Of a stretch of DNA of 64,000 bases, positions 45,083-56,800 are shown piece by piece. Within the stretch, counting starts at the first letter, position 1. Each line of letters begins with the position of its first letter. The position numbers and the translations under genes are program-made. The notes under the pieces were generated by a model. That model was not told the DNA's origin. It made no database searches and saw only the letters and a program-made list of their open reading frames with translations. Source of the stretch: Stachybotrys elegans (lineage: Eukaryota; Ascomycota; Sordariomycetes; Hypocreales; Stachybotryaceae); the NCBI GenBank assembly GCA_020746835.1, contig JAGPNK010000002.1, positions 1,178,001-1,242,000 on the forward strand, read 5' to 3'.

Positions 45083-45592
45083 ATGAAGTACGCTGTCGCT
45101 GCCGCTGCCCTCGCCTCTGGCGTTGCTGCCTTCGCCGCCAACAACGTGACCGTTGTCACCGAGGTCGTCGAGGTCTACACCACCTACTGCCCCGGCCCTA
45201 CCGAGATCACCTACGGCAGCTCCACCTACACCATCACTGAGGCCACCACCCTCACCATCACGGACTGCCCTTGCACCGTCACCAAGCCCGTGACCACCTC
45301 CGCCATCGAGGTCTGCCACACCTGGTAAGTTTCCCTCAGTTTAGATCATCATGATCAAGCAGAGCGCTAATATTCTCGGTAGCACCGAGACTCCTGTTAT
45401 CCCCAGCCCTCCCCCGCTGGCCCTGGATACAACAGCACCATCGTCACCCTGCCCGGCACTGGCATTCCCCCTGCTCCCACCTCCTCGGGCACCCCTCCCC
45501 CCGTCGACGTCCCCGCCGGTGCTGGCAAGACCGTCGCCTTCTCTGGCGCCGCTCTTGCTGGTGTTGTCGGTCTTGCTGCCTTCCTCCTGTAA
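45083..45592 (+). CDS. CCG-6-like small secreted cell wall protein, splice/frame unresolved
   Basis: Exon 1 is 45083-45324 and codes for a secretion signal (about 1-18) and a Thr/Cys-rich domain with TTYCPGPTEITYGSSTYT and TDCPCTVTKPV, as in clock-controlled CCG-6-like wall proteins. A clear donor GTAAGT follows at 45325. The nearest good acceptor (GGTAG, ending 45382, just after a CTAAT branch site) leads into a frame that misses the obvious GPI signal and stops at 45629. The GPI-type tail (GAALAGVVGLAAFLL then TAA at 45590-45592) is in another frame. It can be reached from a distal acceptor ending at 45435 (about 132 residues in total), or if one C is missing from the C run near 45409-45413. 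I therefore give the outer bounds and leave the inner junction open. Confidence 0.75.
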
Positions 45593-47525
45593 ATGGACCA
45601 ACATTTCACGCCTCGCCATCCACGTCTAATTATTACCTACGACTTTCCTTTGTCAGCTAATACCTTGGGAATTCGTGGGCCAGATGCCTCCGCCAGCGAA
45701 CAACAATCGACTGGGGACGCGTTGTGGGAGAAGTTGTGTTTATTTTCGAAGGACTGAGCAAGCGACATGGGCTCGATGGGAAGAGCTACCTTTTGCTGTA
45801 TAGAATTTTTGGGTATACGAACATACGACGCTGAGCAAATATCCCGGCAAAATGAGGTGGCCATTTGCTACGCTCTATGGAGTCACAGTCAATTGAAACC
45901 ACGGCCACGCGTTAGCAGGCCGCTTTATTTTGCCATCCGAACATTATTCCTTCCATTCTGCTATTTCCGCTGTTTACATTGCGGATGTCGCTGCACATAA
46001 TTATCCTCCTAGGGGAGGTTTCTTTGACAATATTCTGGAAGGGGGTGGCTGTCTCTGTTGTTTAAACGTCGGGCGTGTTTATGGTCTTCTGTCAAGCTAG
46101 TTTCAATGTTCTGCGAGCCTCGCATTTCGGTAGAGTCAAAGGCATAGCAAGCATTGCCCGAAGGCCAGTTTTGGTCCGGCACACTGAAGGAACTGTCTCT
46201 CTTGGTGAAGTCTGGTTTTCCAGGGTGGCTGTGACTGTCTCACACAAACGTGCGTAATTCGTGTTTTGCCAGCTTCGCCTTCTTGTTCCAAGATGATTCA
46301 GTCCTCGGTTTGATGGTTTCTGAAGAAACGATTGGAGGCACCGCACCGTGAGAAGGTCTCTCCTCGTGTCTCATACAATCCCATTGTGCCGTACAACCCC
46401 CTCTAGCCCAACACATGAACAAAACAAAAAGAAACGTGAAGCAAAACATCCGCCAGCAGAGCGCGTGGCATCCCCCTTCCGTTAATGGGACACTTGCTTT
46501 TCCCAGGCTCGACACCTCCATGCCCGGCGAGTTTAGTGCAGCTCCACTGCCTGGCGAGCAAAGAATAGAACCACAGTGTTTCTTTGATTACTTGTCTTTA
46601 CATGATGAGTTCAAGTCAAGTCACTCAGAGCTTTTGCAATGGCTGTGTACTTGTATGAAACACGTAACGTGGCGGACAGATATAGAACCCAACTTGGTGG
46701 TGTTATGTATAGGGTATGTAACATCGGAACTGGCGATGCGAATTGCCTTGGCCAACACTGTATGTTTTTGTGCCATGCTACCGTAAGATTCACCATAACG
46801 CGGTAATACAGGTGATGTTGATTTAAAAGTGTTTGTTCCTCTGTCGGTTGCTCCGTGGCTCCCAAGACTGAGCGGGCTACCCTATATCAGATATCACGGA
46901 TGGATATGTTGGTCTTATTTATAGCGATGTTTTCAATTCAAGCCACTACTAGTACTTATCAACTAGACCTTCTCGTCCCCTTCCCGACGACCACTGTCAT
47001 TTACAAACATACTGTTGCGCAAACACCCCAGGTCAATCATTTTCTCGTCGATATATGCACGTTGGAACCACGTCTTCACCATGAAACCAACTTCAACCAT
47101 TTCCACTCGCCATCCACAACAAAGGAGAGCCTATCACGCAATCAACCAAACAACATGCCTTCCACGCAGCCTCAGATCCGGCCACCAAAGCCCCGGCCCA
47201 TCGGCTCTCATAGCACTCGTCGGCTCTCCGTAGGACCGTGGCGGAGAAGAGAGGGGGGAGACTCTCCTCGGTAAGCCCCCCCCCAGCTTCCCCAAATACC
47301 CCGGACCAAAGGAATGCGGGGGAAACAGAGAGAGAGCGTGTGTAAGAGAGACTGACAACCACCAATCCAGGCCAGACCGCCCACCACGTCATTCCTAGCC
47401 CTTCCGGCCTCCAATCCACGCGCCGTACATAGCTGAACCTTATGCAAACGAGCGTATCCCACCCTTCTCTGCTCGGCAGTATCCTAGGTCTTTGATGCGC
47501 ACACCTGCGCCGGCCGCTGCCCTCA
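45593..47525. other. Intergenic, no supported gene
   Basis: 1.9 kb between two plus-strand genes. No recognised coding sequence. The right part (47100-47520) is the probable promoter and leader of the CoA ligase and contains a C run at about 47278. Confidence 0.6.
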
Positions 47526-49960
47526 ATGACCTCGGGAGCTCGGCAATTCTCCCTACCGTGTCTCACCTCGCTCACCCGGCGCGCGCGTATATCACCGCCG
47601 TCACCGCCGTCTTCCACGCTGGCCCGTCGTCACGCAGCAGCAACGCATCGTTCAAGCTCCACCGCCGCTGGACCACCGCCAAACATGCCTTCTTCCCCCT
47701 TTCTCCAGGACCAGGTTCTCCGCCGTAGCCTGGAGGACCCGGAGCGCTTCTGGGCCCGCCAGGCCGAGCAGCTGCACTGGCACAGCAAGCCGAGCGCGAC
47801 GCTGCACCGCTCCACAAAGACCCTCCCTTCCGGTACCTCGCATGACGCGTGGGCGTGGTTCCCAGACGGCGAGATATCGACCTGCTACAACTGCGTCGAT
47901 AGGCATGTCGCCGCCGGCAATGGCGATGCTGTCGCCATCTATTATGACAGCCCCGTCACCAACACCAAGGAGACGTACACATACAGCCAGCTCCTCGATG
48001 AGGTCGAGGTCTTGGCCGGCGCCCTCCGAGAAGAAGGCGTCGGTAAAGGCGACGTTGTCATGCTCTACAGTAAGTCCAACTCTCACTCATCTATCCGCTC
48101 GCCCACTCACCCACATCTCCTCGTTCTTACCTCGTCTTACACAACGCTCGCTCACACACATCGCAGTGCCCATGATCCCAGCCGCCCTCATCGGCATCCT
48201 GGCCATCAACCGTCTCGGGGCCGTCCACTCCGTAGTCTTCGGCGGCTTCGCCCCGCACGCCCTGGCCCAGCGCATAGACGCCTGCTCGCCCGTCGTCCTG
48301 CTCACGGCCTCCTGCGGCATAGACGGCTCCAAGCCGCCCATCCCCTACCGTCCTCTCGTCGATGAGGCCCTGCAACTCGCCGCCGCCCGCCCCCGGCGCA
48401 CCCTCGTCTGGCAGCGCGACCAGATCCGCTGGCATCCCGTGGACCGCTCCGCCGGCCACGCCACCTGGCAAAAGGTTGTCCGCAGCGCCCGCGCCCGCGG
48501 CGTGCGCGCGGGGTGCATCCCCGTCAAGAGCACGGATCCAGTCTACGTCATCCACACGTCCGGCACGACGGGTGTGCCCAAGGGCGTCGTCCGCCAGGCC
48601 GGCGGCCACGCCGTGGGGCTGCGCCTCTCCGTCAGCTACCTCTTCGGCATCCAGGGCCCCGGCGACGTCATCTTCACGGCCTCGGACATTGGCTGGGTTG
48701 TCGGCCACTCGTACATTGTCTATGCGCCGCTCCTCGCCGGCGCCGCCACCGTCCTGTATGAGGGCAAGCCCGTAGGCACGCCCGACGCCTCTGCCTTCTG
48801 GCGCGTCGTGGAGGACTATAAAGTCAACGCCATGTTCACCGCACCGACGGCCCTGCGGGCCATCAAGCGTGACGACCCGGACAACAGCTTCCTCGCCCAA
48901 GTCGGCAAGCGCGGGGGCCTCAAGTCTCTCCGAGCCCTCTTCCTCGCCGGCGAGCGCTCCGAACCCAGCCTCATCACCATGTACGAAGGTCTCCTATCCC
49001 AATACGCCGCCCCCGGTGCCGAAGTCATCGATAACTGGTGGTCCACCGAGTCCGGCTCGCCCATAACAGGCCGAGCCCTGGCGCCCGCCGCCGCCGTAGA
49101 AGACAGCAGCAGCCCAGCAGGCGGGCGGGAGCACCCACTGCCGCCCGTCCGGCCCGGCAGCGCGGGCAAGCCCATGCCCGGCTTCCACGTGCGCATTGTC
49201 GACGACGAGGGCAAGGAGGTGGCCAGCGGCAACATGGGCAACATTGTCCTGGGCCTGCCCCTCGCGCCCACGGGCTTCTGCGGGCTGTGGAAGGACGAGG
49301 AGAGGTTCTACAGGAGCTACCTGAAGCGGTTTGACGGCAAGTGGCTCGACACGGGCGACGCGGGCTTCATTGACGCAGAAGGCCATGTGAACATCATGAG
49401 CCGCAACGACGACGTTCTCAACGTGAGCGCACACCGTCTATCGAGTGGTATGTGAATCCCATCAGAACCGAAAGAAAGAAATCTCCATCGCTAATATCCC
49501 CTCCTCAGGCGGTCTCGAACAAGCCATAACATCCCACCCCCTAGTCGCCGAAGCTTGCGTTGTAGGCATCCCCGACGCCCTCAAGGGCGAGCTACCCTTT
49601 GCCTTCATCACGCTCTCGACGGCGCAGCACCCGTCCTCTGCCATCCCCGACAGCGCCGTAGCCTCGGAGATCCAGGCCCTCGTGCGCAAGCAGGTCGGCC
49701 CCATCGCGACGCTCGGCGGCATCATCCAGGGCAAGGGCATGATCCCCAAGACGCGCTCCGGCAAGACGCTGCGCCGTGTGCTGCGCGAGCTCGTGAAAAA
49801 CGCCGTCCATGGCGAGATCGACAAGGAGCTCGTCGTCCCGAGCACCGTGGAGGATGCGTCGGTTATCGAGGTGGCGAGGGCCAAAGTTAAGGAGTACTTT
49901 GAGGCACGCAAGGACGTGCATGCTCCCATCGAGGGCGCAGGCGTGAGGGCAAAGCTGTGA
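47526..49960 (+). CDS. Acyl-CoA synthetase, propionate/acetate-CoA ligase type
   Basis: Exons 47526 (or 47685)-48069, 48167-49447 and 49509-49960; introns of 97 and 61 nt. From the ATG at 47685 the protein is 705 residues, from 47526 it is 758. The adenylate-forming core shows the phosphate loop TSGTTGVPKG (259-268 in the short form), DNWWSTESG, the hinge/tail region and catalytic Lys641 in KTRSGKTLRR. The pattern fits the acetyl/propionyl-CoA synthetase branch (ACSS3/PrpE type), which makes acyl-CoA from short acids, ATP and CoA. The extra 53 residues of the long form have many Arg, Ser and Thr and no acidic residue, as in a mitochondrial presequence. The C-terminus is AKL, a variant of the peroxisomal PTS1. 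Both signals together suggest dual location, which is inference. Confidence 0.9.
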
Positions 49961-51420
49961 AAAGGGCAGCCATCTACACATTCCACCTCTCATCTCGAAG
50001 CACAAGTTTGCTCATAAACCCAGCATCCTTATTGACTCTACAAGTTACTGAATCTACAAGCGAGCACATGCTTCTCAGTTGCCAATGTGGCACAAAAGCT
50101 CTGTTTCTTTACTGTACATACATAGACAGTCATACCGATACAAGGCATGAATGATTAACGAATGATGAATCTATTCGGCCACTAAACATACTCTTGTGAC
50201 ACTTGTAAAAAATAAATAAAAAAATCTCTTTTCAGGGCTTTCGCGTATAGCGTCTTCGCCACCGACCGTTTCGATAACCAAGTTCCGTGCAACACATTTG
50301 GTGACGTATTACTCGAGAAGGGAGGCCCGCCCTCCCCTCAACTGTCCGGGCGCAGAGACCGACAAACGGAGGAGAAAAGACGGAAAGTTGCTGTCCCGGT
50401 ACCGGCAGATGCAGGTAGCACGGCTATGCGGCCATACCACTTGCCCCTAGAGGTCGGTACTGTTACACAGGCTACCGGGGGCCAATGTTAGATGCTGCCG
50501 TGCCACGGCAAAGTGTAGATCGCTATCGACAAGCGTTCCAGACGGACCAAGGCACTTACTGCTACCGTAGTACTGACCTGCACGACGACTGACAAGCATA
50601 GTGATTGACCCCAGCTCCCTACAACGGAGCCATGGTTCTGGACCTAGGAGCTGCGGAGGCGGTCACTGCAACAGGTCGCACAGAGTGGGTGATACGACAG
50701 AGCTGGAAAGAGGGGGGCTGCTCGTCCGTTCTCCTCTATGCTCCTGGGCCCAAGCGGTGACACGGTAGCACAGACGAGCTAGGTGTTGAGCCGTTGCCAA
50801 AGACTCTGCGGCAAATGAGAAGTCGGATCTTGCATTTGAGTGGCTGCTGTTGGGACAGTCGGTGTCTGGTAGCTCACGAGCCGGCCAATGATTTCGGACC
50901 CGAAGTGTACTCCCTGGCTGCCTCAAGTAGAGTGTGTGCTTGGGGAACTTTGTTGAGGCAGTGATACAGGACGTAGCTGCCGTAGCGGAAGCGGTTGGGT
51001 GTGTGCATCGACCCGGCCAAGCGCAGAGAAGGAAGAACAAGCACGCCCTTTCTACGCGTCTCGTTGCGCCTTATCCAGATATGACAAGGCATGGTAATAC
51101 GCGCCCCACGGAGCAAGCAAACGTGGATTGCGGCATGGCTCATAGCCGTTCAAATAACCTTTGGTGACAGCGTACAGTAGAGGTGACGACGTGACGGATA
51201 CCATCTCGCTTGGGGGACCCGTGCGGGGATTGCCCCCCTGAAGACTCATCGAGATGAGCAAAGTTTTGGTGGCATCCGTAGACGTATCCGTGACATGATG
51301 GCAGTACCATTCATTGTCAGGTTTCCTGTTCTTTCGTGGGCCGAAGCCTGAGTTTACGAGTCGACACGCGACTCTGACGTTGTCCAAGCGTGCGAGGAAC
51401 GGTCTCTGTCCGACCCGGCA
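49961..51420. other. Intergenic convergent region, no supported gene
   Basis: 1.5 kb between the CoA ligase (+) and the BRCT gene (-), which converge. An A-rich stretch with AATAAA-like sequence near 50208-50224 could serve the CoA ligase transcript if its 3' UTR is long. No gene is seen. Confidence 0.55.
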
Positions 51421-52397
51421 TCAAGGCTTATTCGTAGCCGACTTCTCGGCAGCCTCGTGCGCTGATGGTGCCGAGTAGCGGCTATAGACGGTGGCTTGCC
51501 CGCTGGAGGCCATTCTCATGGCGGAGAAGCGTGCTTCGGGTAACCGCTTGCCGACCTTGAGGCTTTCGAGAACCCTATTTCCGCAGTCAGTCGGTGACAC
51601 AGAGGCCGAGACAGGGTCGCGCCATGGCTAGAGTGCCGCCGATGGCCTGGGAAGCGTACGTACCACTCTGCGTTGACAAACTTGACGGCGCCGCTACCAC
51701 CCTGCTTCCGTATCTCCCGGTCCAACTTGCTGCCGGCTAGGCCACCGCCAGCACCAGTGCCAGACCCAGCTGTCCGTCCCAGTACGACGTGAGTAACACG
51801 GCGACGACCCAGATGCAAGGACATCTGACCTCCGTTCTCCGTGATGATTTGCTTCAGCTTATGGTCCGAAACCAGCGGAAACGTGCTTCCATTCACAAAC
51901 GCGACGACGCCGTCGAACAAGCGACGGTCTCTCGTGTGTGCTTCCGTTTCATCGCCCTGATCCTTCGGCTGCTGCATCAGCATGTCATGGCTTGCTGGGC
52001 CGTTGGTGACGGCGTTGTTGACGTCGGTGCCGTGGCTCTGGATGGTTGGCGTGCTGGGTTTTGCGGCTCTCTGCAGGAGGTCTATGACGGTATTGCCTCT
52101 CCTTTGCTTGATACTCTTGGGGACGACGACCTTTTCCCGGTCGTCCCAGTCCTCGGAGCCCTCGCCCCAGGTATCACTGAGGCGAACACCACCCGAACTT
52201 CCTCCCTGGAACTGGCTATTAAGCTTCTTGTGGCGGGACTCTCGCCAACCGGTACCGGGTCGGTTTTCGGGGCGCTGGTGGCCGGTGGAGGAAGAGTTCC
52301 ATGGATCAAAGATCTTGGAGAGAACAGGAGCTGCGGCCTTGGAGAGAGACGACGCCTTAGGAGGAGGAGGAGGAGGAGGAGGAGGAGGAGGAGCCAT
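51421..52397 (-). CDS. Small single-BRCT-domain protein
   Basis: Minus strand, two exons (52397-51664, 51574-51421), encoding 295 residues; the 89-nt intron (donor GTACGT, acceptor GAAATAG) lies inside the BRCT fold and joins FVNAEW to VLESLKVGKRLPE. The BRCT domain covers roughly residues 160-265: FDGVVAFVNGSTFP, NGGQMSLHLGRRRVTHVV and the conserved Trp of NAEW. The pattern resembles the BRCT of REV1, but no polymerase domain follows. The N-terminus is a pure proline run after MA, encoded by a GGA microsatellite, and then a basic, disordered region. BRCT domains bind phosphoproteins or DNA in the damage response; the exact role here is unknown. I chose the ATG at 52397 because upstream in-frame sequence is not conserved-looking. 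Confidence 0.8.
52360..52393. repeat. GGA microsatellite coding for polyproline
   Basis: About 11 GGA units on the plus strand, read as CCT codons on the minus strand at residues 3-13 of the BRCT protein. Length change would alter only the proline count. Confidence 0.9.
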
Positions 52398-53257
52398 GTT
52401 TGGCGTAAAGGATTTGATTTGACAACTGATGAGAATTGTTACGAATGGTGTTGGTTTTGTTGCATACAACTCTGTAAGTAGCAGAGGTGATTGATGCGGC
52501 TTCACCTGGTGCAGCAATTTTCACGATCAGGGCGGAACATGAAGACCCGCGACTCGCGTAGTGCTGGCCTCACCACAGGGCAACAACATGGCATTCGTTC
52601 CTTCCCGTCTCCCTTTGGTCCCCACGCCAAACACGCCAAAAAGCCAGAGGGGCCGTGGAAAGAGGTACTAAGCGCGTAATGTCCACATGCTTGGACGCGA
52701 AATCACATGAGCCGATTGCATAAGCCCTTCGTTCCATATGCAGGTAACTACTAAGGCCGATGAGCACCAATGACATGTCGGCCTGCACTCTGTTCTGCCG
52801 CAGTCCCAAAGCAATGCAGCAGAGCGACGTACATACATGCTGCAAGGGCACTGCTACGAGGTAAGAGTCACGATGGTGGTGGTGGTGATGGTGTGCACCC
52901 TCGCTTAGCCAGAGCCGTTATCATTCGTCGCTCGGGGATCTGCGAATGACAGATAGTAGCAGTGACAGCTGCACAACGGGCAGGCGGCTGCAGGGATGGG
53001 CTGGCGTAGGGCCGTAAAAGAAGCAAATAAAACAGTGCAGATCTCATTCAAAAAGACACACAGCAAGGAAGAGGCACCCGTAGACAGCTGGTGTGCTGCT
53101 GCTGCTTCTGCTGCTGCCGCCCCCCACCACTACCAACTTGAACCAACCCATTGTATTGCACGCACCCAACATCAAGTGGGATGGATGGCATGCACCCCGG
53201 CCACCAAGCAGGTCTTGGGGGAGATGCAATGCACGACGTGCCCTGCATCGATGATGC

Positions 53258-53280
53258 GCAGCAGCAGCAGCAGCAGCAGC
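53258..53280. repeat. GCA trinucleotide tract
   Basis: Seven to eight GCA units in non-coding DNA. No adjacent gene is recognised. Confidence 0.85.
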
Positions 53281-53794
53281 TATATCAACTGTGGCGGCGG
53301 AGGATGCGCTACTGCCAGATCGTCGTCCCAGTTGCTTCGCCACAACTTGTACAGTACACTCCTCCCCGCGCGTACATCAATCAGTCTATGCAATCCATTG
53401 GTGATGACAGTCGTCTCTGGCACAATGATCAGCCGGTAGCTGGCTGCCAATCACACTGCGCAGGCAGCGATCGAGACAGGAGGCACATCCACCACCACCC
53501 ACTCCCCAATTTACTACCTTACAGTACATATTTACCTGTGCTCAGCACTACAGGCAAGAGATCGCCGTTGCCCTTATATTGCTTGCCCTCTTCTCCCATG
53601 GGCATATATGTACGCATGCACCCTCTGTTATTGCATGTCGCATGGCCACGGAGCTGCCTCCGGCACTGCACCCGATGAGTCGCATCGTCTGTGCGCTCAA
53701 CTGACTGAGTACTAAGTAGTAGTAGGTTTGCATTTCTATGACCCAAATACTACTTACCGGGCCGACACATGGATGCTTCCATGCTACCCCTCTG

Positions 53795-53830
53795 CCTCGC
53801 CTCGCCTCGCCTCGCCTTGCCTTGCCTTAC
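53795..53830. repeat. CCTCG/CCTTG pentanucleotide tandem repeat
   Basis: About seven copies of a CTCGC unit grading into CTTGC units, showing C-to-T drift toward the 3' side. Intergenic. Confidence 0.85.
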
Positions 53831-56800
53831 CGATGCACCAGCAAGCACTAATTCCTGTCCTAGCCATGCCATGCCGTGCATCGTCCATCTCCCGCTCTCC
53901 CACTTTTCGACAATGCACATGCACGCATGCACTCACTTCCTAGGTAATCACCCAGCAATGGCATTGCGAGTTAATAGTCACGGATTCTGGAAGCACTCTT
54001 GCTGTCCTCCTTCCCCTCTTTGATATCCTCCGGCCATACCCATGTTACCCATGTTGCCTCCCGCTCAGCCCATTTCATTTCCCTCCTCCCTCCACCGCAA
54101 CCCATCCATTCTATTTTTCCAGCCGAGCCAGCAACCCTACAGATACACTCAGAGTCAAACAGGCAGGCAGGTAGGTAGGCAGGCCACCCTATCAAATGGG
54201 AAACCTGCTCGTCTGTTGGGTCGGACATTCTTTACCCCCCCTCCCCCCTCCCTCCCTCGTCGCACAGCACACTTGCGGACAGCTAACTCGCTTCTTCATC
54301 TCGACCGGCGCTTATTAGCTGCCCTTCTGTGGCGCGTCTTTTTGCCGACAATACCAGCCATACCCGCATCGTTGCCGTCTGGTTCCTGGATCATTTAGCC
54401 AGGGTGGCAATGGCGGCTATCCGGAGCTGAAGAAGGGCTCGGTCTCTCTCAGTCCTGGCGACGGTCATGGTCATGCCGCTTCTGTCTCCCATGTATCTAC
54501 AGTACAAACGTACATACTGTTGACGCAGACAGCCAGGTAGGATAGTACCTTTCCTTCCAACTCGCCTCTTCCATGCATTGGGACACCTCGTACATATGCG
54601 CAACACACCTGCATCCCCGCCACCTGTTGAACCATCTATATGTATATGTATATGGATATATGTATGTGTGTGCAGTGCTAGCATGCCACGAAAGTCACAA
54701 ATGTCTTGATATAACGCCTATGCATGCAACGGCATTCCATGGGCAAGAGGCACCTCGGGAACAACCGTGAGAGGAGACGGGGGGGGGGGGAAGGGGGGGG
54801 AGGGAAGGGAAACCATCCCGCCCGTATGCAAAGAAACCGTTTCCGTCAGACCCTCCACTGCCTCCGAACCATGAGTTCAGCGGCATTTGACTGCCCTGCA
54901 GAGGAGACGCTTGGCTTGCATATGGGATCGCATGGATCCCTCGATCAGCATCAGAGGGCGGGGAGGCTGAATTCTGCGTCCTTTTTTGTGTGATGATTGA
55001 GAAAAGCCACGACGGGGGGGGGGTTCCAACCGAGGCCCTGTCTGTCCCCTTGCGCCTCGTTGACCATGGTAATAGCATGGTCATGGTCATAGCCATGGCC
55101 AAGTCATGATGTAGGCATCCGTGTTGGCTGACGAGCTGGTCCAATCTGGCAGTTGTGTTTTTGGTAACCGGCCCGGCACTCCCCTTAGCTTCTGACATCG
55201 TCTTTGCATCTAGCTTGCCAGCCCCGATGGCTAGGGCCTGGCCAGAGAGGTTGGAGAGGCTGGGAAGCTGGGAAGGGGAGGGAAGGATGGCTTGGATGGG
55301 GTGGAGGACGGTGGAAGAAGGGGGGAGGGGGGAGGGCGTGGCTTCGCTCGCACTAGCTCCGAGGCCAGCGTCAGTGACTGGGCCTTATGGCCGTCACTGT
55401 CGCTCTGAGTGCCCTCTGGCCTGGTCTGGTCTTAGCATGTCCCAGGGTGGATTTATGGAGGCATGGCGCGTAGTTGCGCGGGAAGACTAATGTGCGTAAG
55501 ACGCCGAGGTGCCCTTCCCGATCTTTTCCATGCGCCGGCAGATGCATCGGCCCTGCACCAAAATAGGTGGTGGAAAAGGGAAAAAAAAGAGAGAGGGAGA
55601 AGAAAAAGAAGAAAAAAATTCGAGAGAGGGCGGGCACCCATTCGCCTCCTCGTTCCCACCGCCAGCCTACCGAGGCATGAACCGCGTGCGCCCACGGCTT
55701 CTTGCAGCAGCGAGCATTACCACCTACTTTTTGGCCTCCAATAAGTCTCCTTGTGTCTGGATCTTCGTCTTGTGCCGCTCGAGACTGTCACGGACCAAAC
55801 TGACAAGACAGGGGGGCACGTGGAATATGAGAGACGCATCCAGACCACAGACCCAGCCTCCCTCGGCTCTGGATGGTCGATGGTACGTGCTTCTGACACA
55901 AGGATACTGACCACCTTATCCCTCCACACCACGGGATTTGCGAAGATGGCGAGATCTGGTGGTTGGCTTGGCCCTCAGTTAGACGAGACCAGTTTCTGGC
56001 CTAGTGTCGCGACAAGGTGGTGCTGCGTTGGCACTGCTCCAGTTTTCTGCTATGAACGAAGACGACGAAGGTGCTGACTGACCGGGTACCCAGCCTCACT
56101 GTACCACAATGGAGAGAAAAGGTACCTTGGTCAAAGGTACAGCTGTGTGTGCTGTAGTAGCTCCGGGAGTAGTCGACGGCCGCGCCGGGTGCGAGCGTCC
56201 AAGTCGACGACGAAATGCCACTATCAACTCGACCACCTCGTCACCACTGACACCACCACCATCACCACCACCACCCGCCTCCTGCCCCATCGCCCACCCT
56301 TTAGCTCGCCCTAACCTTAAGGTACAGCAGCTACCAAACCTTACGTGCTATGCATACCCCATCTGGACAAGGGAGGGGTTCCTCTAAATATATCAGTGTG
56401 CATCCGGCCGCGCGAGAGAAAAAGCGGTGAGGCAAGACTAGGCCCAAAGCGCAGGCGAGGGTGGACTGAATGTATCCGAATATCGATAATAATCCACACT
56501 CTTGGGCGAGGCTAGAGTGGGAGAGAAAGAGAAAAAGAAAGAGAAGAAGGAATACACGTGGACGTGTAGAATCGGCCGCTGAAGAGGAGCACAGCCCTGT
56601 CCTCTCTGTGCAGGAAAAAAAACCAACAAACAAAAAGGGCCTTCACATGTCCCGGTACGCCATTGACCGCATACTGTAGATTTGACGATGGCGGAATAAG
56701 CAACGACCTCTCCAGTCCCTCCAAGCGGTTCAATTCTGCTCCAGGTGGAGCAGTTGAGCATGATCCCGTTATCCGAATCACACTCGAGGACTGCGGGGGT

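Noticed and set aside
47093..47617. 174-codon minus-strand frame upstream of the CoA ligase
   Set aside because: Overlaps the likely promoter and leader of the CoA ligase, lacks any known motif and has low-complexity composition.
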